From an uncultured Oscillospiraceae bacterium (lineage in GTDB: Bacteria; Bacillota; Clostridia; Oscillospirales; Ruminococcaceae), in NCBI GenBank assembly GCA_900553955.1, contig USFO01000036.1:1-13992 (forward strand): 13,992 nucleotides of DNA, given 5' to 3'. Of this stretch, positions 5,184-12,168 are shown in pieces (the stretch's first letter is position 1; each line of letters starts with the position of its first letter). Below the pieces are notes generated by a model. That model was not told the DNA's origin. It saw nothing but the letters and a program-made list of their open reading frames with translations, and did not search any database. A program made the position numbers and the translations under genes.

Positions 5184-6851
5184 TCAGTCCAGACCGAGCA
5201 GCCTTGTGACCTCCGCCTTGAGGGCTGCGCCATCCGCTTTGACGGCGGCCTCGCTTGCTGCCTTTACGGAATAGTAAATCTTGATTTTCGGCTCCGTGCC
5301 GGAGGGACGAACGATAAATCCGCAGCCGTCGGAAAGGGTGTATTCAAGCATATTTGCGTCGGGAGCATAGTCCTTCGCCTCGGCGACGGCCCTGCCGCAG
5401 ACCTCGGAGAGGGGATTTTCCCGAAGCTTTGCCATTATCGCGGCTATGCGGCTTGCGCCCTCGGCACCCTCGCAGTAGAAATTGTCTTGGAAATCATAAT
5501 ACCGCCCAAGCTCGCCCTGAATACTTTCAAGTGCTTCTCCGAGGGTGGTTTTGCGCATTTTCCAGTAGTTTGCCATTTCACAGATGAGCAGAGCGGCGTC
5601 AATGCCGTCCTTGTCCCGAACATAGGTGCCGGAAAGGTAGCCGCAGCTTTCCTCAAAGCCGAAGATGAAGCGCTCCGGCGCTTCCTGCGCCTCAAGCTCC
5701 GCTATGACTTTGCCGATATAGCGAAATCCGGTGAACACCCGGCGCATTTCTACGCCGTAATGCGCCGCAACGGCGTCCGCAAGGCGGGTGGAGACCATGG
5801 AGCACACCGCCACGGGGGTTTCGGGCATATTTTCGTTTTCAATGCGTGCGCGGCAGATGAAATCGAGGAGCAGTACGCCTATTTCGTTGCCGGTGAACAG
5901 GCGGAACCCGCCGTTTTTCTCGCGGCAGGCAACGCCCACGCGGTCTGCGTCCGGGTCGGTGGCAAGCACAATGTCCGCTCCCTCCCGCTCCGCCTGAGCA
6001 AGGGCGAGGGAAAGCGCCTCCCGAAGCTCCGGGTTCGGGAAGGGACAGGTGGTAAAGGCGCTGTCCGGGCGCTCCTGTTCGCGAACCATGGAGATATTGC
6101 CGAAGCCCGCAAGGGAAAGGGCGTTCACCACCGGAACGGCTCCGGTTCCGTTAAGAGGGGTATATACCACGGTCAAATCATTGTCGCAGTGATGGGCGCG
6201 GTCAACTCCCTCGCGGATAACTCTGGCGTAGTATCTGCGCCAAAAGCTGTCGGGGAGTATTATTATCTTCTTTCCGCCGACGGCGGCGTCAAAGTCGCAG
6301 AGCGCCGCACCGCGGAGCACGTCGACCTTTTGAATTTCGGCGGTTATTTCCGCGGCGACCTCGGGAGAAATCTGGCAGCCGTCGCTGCCGTAGACCTTGT
6401 AGCCGTTGTATTTCGCGGGATTGTGGCTTGCGGTGACGACTATGCCCGCGTCGCAGAAGCGTTCCCGCACCGCATAGGAGAGCATGGGGGTGGGCGCAGG
6501 CGCGCCGTAGAGCCAAACTCCTATGCCGTTTGCACAGAGCACTGCGGCGGCGTCTTTTGCAAAGCGTTCGGAATTTTTCCTCGTATCATAGGCTATGGCA
6601 ACGGAAGCACCGTTTTTTTTGCCGTTCAGATAGTTGGCAAGACCTTGGGTGGCCTGACGAACGGTATAGATGTTCATACGGTTCGTGCCCGCTCCCAAAA
6701 TTCCCCGAAGTCCGGCAGTGCCGAAGTCAAGGCTCTTAAAAAAGCGGTCGAAAATTTCCTTTTCGTTTCCCTCAATTAAAGCAAGGTCGGCGGCAAGCTC
6801 CTCGTCCCGCACAAAGTTTTTCCATTCGATATATTTTTCCGTTTCGGACAT
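5184..6851 (-). CDS. pgcA: Alpha-phosphoglucomutase / phosphomannomutase
   Basis: This 555-residue cytoplasmic enzyme of the alpha-D-phosphohexomutase superfamily interconverts glucose-6-phosphate and glucose-1-phosphate, feeding NDP-sugar and glycan synthesis. All four active-site loops are present: the phosphoserine loop TASHNP (140-145, Ser142), the magnesium loop DPDADR (299-304), the sugar loop GFEES (398-402) and the phosphate loop RPSGTEPK (515-522). The N-terminal FGTAGLRG (43-50) is typical of the PgcA/PGM2 branch. The frame stays open upstream for 114 more codons, but GGGAGG (6868-6863) lies 9 bases before ATG 6851 and the extra residues resemble no domain, so the shorter form is used. 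A second ATG four codons upstream directly abuts the SD and is less likely. Mannose phosphate activity cannot be excluded. Confidence 0.95.
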   Translation of the reverse strand: MSETEKYIEWKNFVRDEELAADLALIEGNEKEIFDRFFKSLDFGTAGLRGILGAGTNRMNIYTVRQATQGLANYLNGKKNGASVAIAYDTRKNSERFAKDAAAVLCANGIGVWLYGAPAPTPMLSYAVRERFCDAGIVVTASHNPAKYNGYKVYGSDGCQISPEVAAEITAEIQKVDVLRGAALCDFDAAVGGKKIIILPDSFWRRYYARVIREGVDRAHHCDNDLTVVYTPLNGTGAVPVVNALSLAGFGNISMVREQERPDSAFTTCPFPNPELREALSLALAQAEREGADIVLATDPDADRVGVACREKNGGFRLFTGNEIGVLLLDFICRARIENENMPETPVAVCSMVSTRLADAVAAHYGVEMRRVFTGFRYIGKVIAELEAQEAPERFIFGFEESCGYLSGTYVRDKDGIDAALLICEMANYWKMRKTTLGEALESIQGELGRYYDFQDNFYCEGAEGASRIAAIMAKLRENPLSEVCGRAVAEAKDYAPDANMLEYTLSDGCGFIVRPSGTEPKIKIYYSVKAASEAAVKADGAALKAEVTRLLGLD

Positions 6852-6891
6852 TTTCGGCATCCTCCCACAGTAAATATTTTTGTCATTTTTT

Positions 6892-6920
6892 ATTATAACT
6901 TTTATAAAAGCGAAGCGCAA
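6892..6920 (-). promoter_or_regulatory. Promoter of pgcA-yigZ
   Basis: On the minus strand, TTGCGC (6920-6915), a 17-bp spacer and TATAAT (6897-6892) give a perfect -10 with a half-matching -35. The start codon is about 40 bases downstream, with a GGGAGG site between. It is divergent from the comM promoter. Confidence 0.6.
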
Positions 6921-6923
6921 CAC

Positions 6924-6954
6924 TTTTAGCGGAAACGGGAAAAATTTTAGCGGA
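6924..6954 (+). repeat. 10-bp direct repeat TTTTAGCGGA, 21-bp period
   Basis: TTTTAGCGGA occurs at 6924-6933 and again at 6945-6954, two helical turns apart. It lies just upstream of the pgcA -35 box, in the middle of the pgcA-comM divergent region. The second copy overlaps the GGAGG of the small ORF at 6962. It could be a paired binding site for a regulator or chance in purine-rich DNA. Confidence 0.5.
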
Positions 6955-6961
6955 GGAAATA

Positions 6962-7114
6962 ATGCACAAAAGCAAAGCCGTTCGATTGCGGCGGAGCCGA
7001 GGGCGCTCCCGCGCCGTGCACAAATTTGCCTCGCGCCGCCCCTTTTTCCGCTTCTTCGCAAAAAATCCGTTAAACACTTGTAATTTGGCACTGAAATGTT
7101 ATATAATAAATTGA
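6962..7114 (+). CDS. Doubtful small ORF, 50 residues, strongly basic
   Basis: ATG 6962 follows a good ribosome binding site (GGAGG, 6952-6956, 5 bases before the ATG) and opens a 50-codon frame ending at TGA 7112-7114. The product begins MHKSKAVRLRRSRGRSR and is rich in arginine and lysine, with a short aromatic patch (RPFFRFF). It resembles no family I know. Against it: the frame runs through the comM promoter and past its -10 box, no promoter of its own was found upstream, and random GC-rich frames often look arginine-rich. It is listed because of the ribosome binding site. Confidence 0.15.
   Translation: MHKSKAVRLRRSRGRSRAVHKFASRRPFFRFFAKNPLNTCNLALKCYIIN
7078..7107 (+). promoter_or_regulatory. 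Promoter of the comM-ricT operon
   Basis: TTGTAA (7078-7083), an 18-bp spacer and a perfect TATAAT (7102-7107) precede comM. The start codon is about 34 bases after the likely start site, with a GGGGGAGG ribosome binding site at 7134-7140. No terminator or other convincing promoter was seen before the terminator after ricT. Confidence 0.7.
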
Positions 7115-7147
7115 TAAAGTATAGATAAAAGCGGGGGAGGGGCTCGT

Positions 7148-8677
7148 ATGTTTTGTTCCTGTACGGGAATGGGCATTTTGGGTATAAACGCATACAAGGT
7201 TGCGGTGGAAGTGGATCTTTCCGACTCGTTCCCCGGCTTTGATATAGTGGGTCTGCCGGATACCGCCGTAAAGGAATCCAGAGACAGAGTTCACACCGCC
7301 ATTTTCAACAGCGGGTTTATGTTCCCGGTGGGCAAAATAGTGGTGAACCTCGCTCCCAGCGACATAAAAAAGGCAGGCTCCCTTTATGATTTGCCCATTC
7401 TCATAGGAATACTTCGCGCCGACTGCCAAATCGAAGCGGACTGCGAGGGCTGCGCCTTTATAGGCGAGCTTTCCCTTGAGGGAACCATCAAGCCCGTGGC
7501 GGGTATTCTGCCCATGGTGCTGGAGGCAAAGCGCCTTGGCATAAACAAAATCTTTATCCCGAAGGGTAACGCCCCGGAGGGCTCCGTTGTGGAGGGAATA
7601 GAGGTCTACGCCGCCGAGTCTGTGAACGAGGTGGTAAAGCACCTTACCGGAGAGGAGCTTATGCAGCCGGTGAAGGCGCAGGACTGCAAAAAAACCGCAC
7701 CCCGCGCGCCGGAGCCGGATTTCGCCGATGTAAAGGGGCAGTACGAAGCGAAGCGCGCCCTGGAAATCGCCGCGGCGGGCTTTCATAATGTGCTGCTCAT
7801 AGGTCCTCCCGGAGCGGGCAAGAGTATGCTTGCAAAGCGCCTGCCCTCAATTCTGCCGGAAATGACCTTCGAGGAATCCATAGAAACCACAAAGATACAT
7901 TCTATATGCGGAGCCTTGCAGGAGGGCGCTTCCTTAATCACCCGCCGCCCGTTCAGAGCGCCGCACCATACAGTCTCTCCCGCGGGACTTACCGGAGGCG
8001 GAAGTATGCCTAAGCCGGGAGAAATTTCCCTCGCGCACAACGGCGTGCTCTTTTTGGACGAGCTGCCGGAATATAACCGCAACGCCATGGAGGTTCTGCG
8101 CCAGCCCTTGGAGGACGGCGTAGTTACCATTTCCAGAGCGGCGGGCAGGCTCACCTACCCCTGCAACGTTATGCTTATTGCAGCCATGAACCCCTGTCCC
8201 TGCGGCTATTACGGTCATCCCACAAGAAAATGCACCTGCTCGCCGCTTGCGGTTTCCCACTACCTTTCCAAGGTTTCGGGACCCCTTCTTGACAGAATAG
8301 ATCTTCACGTGGAGGTTATGCCGGTGGAATTCGACGACCTTTCCAGCACGCGAAAGGCGGAGCCTTCAGAGGTTATCCGCGCAAGGGTGAACGCCGCCCG
8401 CAAAATCCAAAACGACAGGTACGCCGGAACCGGAATTACCTGCAACGCCATGCTTACCCCCGCCATGCTTCAGAAATACTGCGTGCTCACGGAGGGAGCA
8501 AAGCTGCTTCTCAAGAACGCCTTTGAAAAAATGGGGCTTTCCGCCCGCGCCTACGACAGAATACTCAAGGTTGCCCGCACCATAGCCGACCTTGACGAAA
8601 GTGAGAATATAGACACAAAGCATATAGCCGAAGCGCTGCAATACCGCAGCCTTGACAGAAAGTATTGGGGTAACTGA
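7148..8677 (+). CDS. comM: ComM/YifB-family AAA+ ATPase (Mg-chelatase-like)
   Basis: The 509-residue protein has the full family layout: an N-terminal ribosomal-S5-like ChlI domain (about 20-140), an AAA+ core with Walker A GPPGAGKS (219-226) and Walker B VLFLDE (300-305), and a C-terminal Mg_chelatase_C domain (about 400-505). The four-cysteine motif CPC(x9)CTC (350-364) is usual for the family. In Vibrio and Haemophilus, ComM is a hexameric helicase driving branch migration during natural transformation, but homologues occur widely in bacteria not known to be competent, so a general recombination role is as likely. Despite the old annotation, it is not a magnesium chelatase. It is the first gene of the seven-gene operon, and the QueG-like gene starts one base after its stop. 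Confidence 0.95.
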   Translation: MFCSCTGMGILGINAYKVAVEVDLSDSFPGFDIVGLPDTAVKESRDRVHTAIFNSGFMFPVGKIVVNLAPSDIKKAGSLYDLPILIGILRADCQIEADCEGCAFIGELSLEGTIKPVAGILPMVLEAKRLGINKIFIPKGNAPEGSVVEGIEVYAAESVNEVVKHLTGEELMQPVKAQDCKKTAPRAPEPDFADVKGQYEAKRALEIAAAGFHNVLLIGPPGAGKSMLAKRLPSILPEMTFEESIETTKIHSICGALQEGASLITRRPFRAPHHTVSPAGLTGGGSMPKPGEISLAHNGVLFLDELPEYNRNAMEVLRQPLEDGVVTISRAAGRLTYPCNVMLIAAMNPCPCGYYGHPTRKCTCSPLAVSHYLSKVSGPLLDRIDLHVEVMPVEFDDLSSTRKAEPSEVIRARVNAARKIQNDRYAGTGITCNAMLTPAMLQKYCVLTEGAKLLLKNAFEKMGLSARAYDRILKVARTIADLDESENIDTKHIAEALQYRSLDRKYWGN

Positions 8678-8678
8678 A

Positions 8679-9476
8679 ATGATTCTTGATAAAGTTATGG
8701 CAGCCGCCGGGATAGAACACTTCGGCGTTGCCGCATACGAGGATACTCTGCCGGGTACGGGCTTCAAAAAGCGGGAGCTTTTCGACGGCATGGACTCCGT
8801 CATAGTCTGCCTTATCCCATGGGATACCGGCATGAACGAGGGGCGCAACGTGGCGCGCTTCGCCGTGGGGCGGAACTATCACGACGTGGCGGCGGAGCAT
8901 CTTTCAGTGGCAACGGAAATTCTGCGCCGGGCGTTCCCGGAAAATACCTTCAAATTCTTCGTGGATTCCTCGCCTATTGCGGAGGTTCGCGCCGCAAACC
9001 TTGCGGGGCTGGGAATTCGCGGGCGCAATAACCTGCTTATCAGCAAGGCCTACGGCACTCGCTGCGCCATAGGCGAAATAGTTACGGACAGGCGCTTTGC
9101 CCGTTCCAAAAAAATGCCGGGAAGCTGCTTTGAATGCGGCCTCTGCACCAAGCACTGCCCCAACGGAGCGCTCACAAAAGACGGCTTCGTTCGGGAAAAA
9201 TGCGTTTCCTATATCAATCAGATGAAAAAGGAGCTTACCCCGGAGGATAAAGCCCTGATTAGAAAAGTCGGCTTCGTCTGCGGCTGCGACTGCTGCACCG
9301 ATATATGCCCCATGAACCGCCGCTTCGACGGAACCGGCTGGCGGGAGTTCAAGGAATCCGCGCGCCCGGTTTACCGCCCCGGAGACGACCTCTCCGACCG
9401 CAGCTACGGCTGGAAGGCGGAGAATGTGGAGCGCAATTATAAGATAATTATGGAGGAAAAAGATGGAGATACTTGA
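8679..9476 (+). CDS. Short QueG-like protein with two [4Fe-4S] clusters
   Basis: The 265-residue protein belongs to the QueG (epoxyqueuosine reductase) superfamily, whose characterised member uses cobalamin and two iron-sulfur clusters for the last step of queuosine tRNA modification. It retains the FVDSSP segment (94-99) at the place of the QueG catalytic aspartate (here Asp96), the AGLGIRGRNNLL region (109-120), a first motif CxxCxxCxxxCP (C150, C153, C156, C160) and a second CGCDCCTDICP (201-211). It lacks the C-terminal HEAT-like repeats of QueG (about 380 residues), which help bind tRNA. ATG 8679, one base after the comM stop, is preferred to a TTG at 8652 inside comM; the ribosome binding site is weak, so coupling to comM is likely. 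Real QueG activity on tRNA is doubtful; another cobalamin-dependent reduction is possible. Confidence 0.8.
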   Translation: MILDKVMAAAGIEHFGVAAYEDTLPGTGFKKRELFDGMDSVIVCLIPWDTGMNEGRNVARFAVGRNYHDVAAEHLSVATEILRRAFPENTFKFFVDSSPIAEVRAANLAGLGIRGRNNLLISKAYGTRCAIGEIVTDRRFARSKKMPGSCFECGLCTKHCPNGALTKDGFVREKCVSYINQMKKELTPEDKALIRKVGFVCGCDCCTDICPMNRRFDGTGWREFKESARPVYRPGDDLSDRSYGWKAENVERNYKIIMEEKDGDT

Positions 9477-10515
9477 CAGTTCTCTTTATCCCGAATACGA
9501 AAAATTCTGCCTATGCCACCCACAGGGCTGCTTTACCCAGTCCACCCGGTGGTACGGCGTAAAAAATAACTGGCAGCACGAGGTTGTAGTTTCACGAAGC
9601 GCCGAAGGCGCAATCGTCGGAGGAATTTCCGTGCTCATTCAGCGTGTTCCTCTTGTGGGAACAAGCTTTCTCTATGCGCCACGGGGACCCGTCTGCGATT
9701 TGCACGACAGAGCCGTGCTTTCCGACCTTATGGAGGGCATAAACGCCCTTGCAAAGAAATACAAAGCCCACGATTTCAAAATGGACCCGGATGTTCCGGC
9801 GTCGGATGAGGAATTTCTCAAAATAATGGACGAAATGGGCTTTGAGCGCAAGTTCGGTCCCACCGGCTTTGAAACCATACAGTGCCGCTTCAATTACCGC
9901 CTTTATCTTGAAGGCAGAACCGAGGACGAGGTCTTTATGGCGCTCACCCAAAAATGCCGCTACAATATCCGCGTAGCCATGAAGCACGGCGTCGAGATTA
10001 AAGTCGTCGGCAAGGAGTACCTTGACGAATTTATGCGTATTATGAAGACCACCGGGGAAAGGGACGGCTTCAATATCCGCCCGAAGGAATATTTCGAGCG
10101 TATGCTTGACTCGCTGGGCGAGCACTGCCGCCTCTATATGGGATTTTATCAGGGGCAGGCTGTTTGCGGAACAATCACCACGAATTACGCCGGAAAATGC
10201 GACTATGTTTACGGCGCTTCGGATAACGCCTTCCGCAACGTCATGCCGAACTACCTCATCCAGTGGGAAATGATTAAATGGGCGATAGAAACCGGCTGCA
10301 CCGTCTATGACTTCCAGGGGATTTCCGGCGATACGGAGAACGAAAACGACCATCTCTACGGTCTGTACCGCTTCAAGCGGGGCTTTAACGGTCAGATTGA
10401 CGAGCTGCCCGGCGAATTTGATATAATCTACCGTCCGCTTTCCATGAAAATGGTAAAGCACGCAACTAAACTCAATTCCAAGCTGAATAAGCTCAAAAAG
10501 AAGCTGAAAAAATGA
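9463..10515 (+). CDS. FemX/FemAB-family peptidoglycan aminoacyltransferase
   Basis: The 350-residue cytoplasmic protein has two GNAT-like halves as in the Fem family, which transfer amino acids from aminoacyl-tRNA to the stem-peptide side chain of lipid-linked peptidoglycan precursors. Typical motifs are YAPRGPV (71-77), the KCRYNIR segment (164-170), YDFQGISG (282-289) and the near C-terminal YRFKRGFNG (302-310). The length fits the FemX type (about 335) better than staphylococcal FemA (about 420), which has an added coiled-coil arm. The tail (336-350) is nearly all lysine, leucine and asparagine and could contact RNA or membrane. GGAGG at 9452-9456 fits ATG 9463, which overlaps the previous gene by 14 bases. 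The amino acid donated (Gly, Ala, Ser or other) cannot be predicted. Confidence 0.9.
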   Translation: MEILDSSLYPEYEKFCLCHPQGCFTQSTRWYGVKNNWQHEVVVSRSAEGAIVGGISVLIQRVPLVGTSFLYAPRGPVCDLHDRAVLSDLMEGINALAKKYKAHDFKMDPDVPASDEEFLKIMDEMGFERKFGPTGFETIQCRFNYRLYLEGRTEDEVFMALTQKCRYNIRVAMKHGVEIKVVGKEYLDEFMRIMKTTGERDGFNIRPKEYFERMLDSLGEHCRLYMGFYQGQAVCGTITTNYAGKCDYVYGASDNAFRNVMPNYLIQWEMIKWAIETGCTVYDFQGISGDTENENDHLYGLYRFKRGFNGQIDELPGEFDIIYRPLSMKMVKHATKLNSKLNKLKKKLKK

Positions 10516-11801
10516 GTACGCCTCTCAATAAAGCCGTTGACGAATATGTAAACAAGGGGTTTTCCCGATTTCATATGCCCGGTCACAAGGGCGCGGAATG
10601 TTTCCCCGACTATTATAAATATGATATAACGGAGGTTGCGGGAGCGGACAGCCTTTTTGAAGCCTCCGGCGCAATACGGGAGGCGGAGGAGCGCTTTTCC
10701 GCCATATACGGCGCGGGAGCCTCGCTGCTCTCCGCAGGCGGCTCCACCCTGTGCATACAGGGAATGCTTGCGACTTTTCTTAATCCCGGCGACACCGTGA
10801 TTATGTGCCGCAACTGCCATGCCTCCGCGGTGAACGCCGCCGCACTTTTGGATTTGAACATTGTGTGGGTAAATCCACGCAGCTATACGGAGCTTTCGGC
10901 GGCGCTTGAGCAAAACCCGGCGGCAAAGGCGGTCTATGTCACCTCGCCGGATTACTTCGGCGTGCTCACGGATATAGCCTCGTGCTCAAAGCTTGCTCAT
11001 GAGCACGGAGCGGTGCTCATTGCGGATAACGCCCACGGGGCGCACCTGCACTTTTTCCCCACGGAAATGCACCCCATAGCCCTCGGAGCGGACGCCTGCG
11101 CCGATTCTCTGCACAAATCCCTGCCTGTCTGCACCGGCGGAGCGCTGCTCCACCTGCATGACAAAGGGCTTTATAATAGGGCAAAAGCCAAAATGCGCCT
11201 TTTCGGCTCCACAAGCCCGAGCTATCTTATAATGCTCTCCGCAGACGCCTGTATAGAGTATCTTGAAACTAAAGCAAGGGCGGATTTCGCCCTACTGGGT
11301 GGCAGAGTCGCAAATCTGCGCTACCGCGCTTTTGAGCACGGACTTGCGCCGAAAACCCGAAATGCGGAGCCTGCAAGGCTCACGCTTTCGGTCGTTTCCA
11401 CCGGAATGAGCACCGAGGAATTTTCCGCCGCTCTGCGTGAGCACGAAATCGAGCCGGAGTATGTGAACTCCGAATGGGCGGTGCTCATGGCTTCGCCGTT
11501 TAACGCGGAGCGGGACTTCGAACGGGCGGCAAAATTCATAGACGATACAGTGGGCAACGGCTGCTCCGCCTTTGAGGAGCACCTTTTCGATATGCCGAAA
11601 CGGAGCATGAGCATCCGCGAGGCGACCTTCGCCGAAAGCGTGCTCGTTAAAACCGGCGAGGCTCTCGGCAAAACGGCGGCAAGCCTTGTTCTGCCCTGCC
11701 CCCCCTGCATAGCTCTTGCCGCACCGGGGGAGATTATAAACGAGGAGCTGCAAGGTCTGCTTCTCAAATACGGCATAGAGGAAATAAACGCCGTAAAATA
11801 A
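10512..11801 (+). CDS. yaaO: YaaO-type Orn/Lys/Arg decarboxylase-family PLP enzyme
   Basis: The 429-residue protein is a fold-type I PLP enzyme of the Orn/Lys/Arg decarboxylase major-domain family. It has the N-terminal HMPGHKG (21-27), the cofactor aspartate in DNAHGAHL (172-179) and the Schiff-base lysine in DSLHKSLP (198-205, Lys202). The C-terminus keeps a short form of the decarboxylase C-terminal domain with APGE-type motif. It is about 50 residues shorter than YaaO (480), the loss spread over the middle and C-terminus rather than a clear truncation. Its ATG overlaps the femX stop (ATGA). In B. subtilis yaaO also lies just upstream of tmk-darA, supporting the assignment. The substrate is not known; arginine or lysine decarboxylation is inferred from the family. 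The gene carries eight copies of the GTGCTCA heptamer. Confidence 0.88.
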   Translation: MSTPLNKAVDEYVNKGFSRFHMPGHKGAECFPDYYKYDITEVAGADSLFEASGAIREAEERFSAIYGAGASLLSAGGSTLCIQGMLATFLNPGDTVIMCRNCHASAVNAAALLDLNIVWVNPRSYTELSAALEQNPAAKAVYVTSPDYFGVLTDIASCSKLAHEHGAVLIADNAHGAHLHFFPTEMHPIALGADACADSLHKSLPVCTGGALLHLHDKGLYNRAKAKMRLFGSTSPSYLIMLSADACIEYLETKARADFALLGGRVANLRYRAFEHGLAPKTRNAEPARLTLSVVSTGMSTEEFSAALREHEIEPEYVNSEWAVLMASPFNAERDFERAAKFIDDTVGNGCSAFEEHLFDMPKRSMSIREATFAESVLVKTGEALGKTAASLVLPCPPCIALAAPGEIINEELQGLLLKYGIEEINAVK

Positions 11802-11839
11802 TTTGTTTAATTCTTTCCTTAAAAGGAGGATTTTTATCC

Positions 11840-12163
11840 ATGAAAATGATTATGGCAGTAGTGTCCGGCGACGACAGCAACGCTGTTTCCGCCGCGCTCA
11901 CCAAAGCAAGATTTTCCGTAACTAAGCTTGCCACCACCGGCGGCTTCCTTATGAGCGGAAACACCACCTTCCTTATCGGCGTGGATGATGATAAGGTCAG
12001 CGAGGTTATCGACATCATCGCAAAGCACAGCAAAAAGCGCAAACAGATGGTTCCCAGCGCCGGAATGATGGACGTGGGTATGTACTCCGCGTTCCCGGTG
12101 GAGGTCACCGTCGGCGGCGCCATTGTCTTTGTTATGAACGTTGAGCGCTTCGAGAAGGTCTGA
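11840..12163 (+). CDS. darA: Cyclic-di-AMP receptor DarA (PstA/YaaQ), PII-like
   Basis: The 107-residue protein is a full-length DarA, a homotrimeric PII-like signal protein that binds cyclic-di-AMP; its downstream target is not firmly known. Residues I recall as ligand contacts in the Staphylococcus and Bacillus proteins are kept: Thr28, Gly35, Phe36, Leu37, Asn41 and Gly47, within TKLATTGGFL and GNTTFLIG. The usual Arg26 appears to be Ser here, which may alter affinity. The FPVEVTVGGA strand near the C-terminus is also typical. AGGAGG at 11824-11829 gives a strong ribosome binding site in a 38-bp gap after yaaO, the longest in the operon. Neighbours holB and ricT match B. subtilis order. 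No diadenylate cyclase gene is in this window. Confidence 0.96.
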   Translation: MKMIMAVVSGDDSNAVSAALTKARFSVTKLATTGGFLMSGNTTFLIGVDDDKVSEVIDIIAKHSKKRKQMVPSAGMMDVGMYSAFPVEVTVGGAIVFVMNVERFEKV

Positions 12164-12168
12164 AGCTT

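Noticed and set aside
4623..6779. Plus-strand open frame of 718 codons opposite yigZ and pgcA
   Set aside because: It is antisense to two genes with complete, recognisable motifs, shows no domain of its own and has low-complexity His/Gly/Ala/Val-rich sequence typical of a mirror frame in GC-rich coding DNA.
6852..7193. N-terminal extension of pgcA by 114 codons
   Set aside because: The extension has no domain similarity, overlaps the comM start and promoter, and a proper ribosome binding site lies just before ATG 6851.
7148..8677. True magnesium chelatase subunit (bacteriochlorophyll or cobalamin pathway)
   Set aside because: The S5-like N-terminal domain and four-cysteine motif define the ComM/YifB branch; no other chelatase subunit is nearby.
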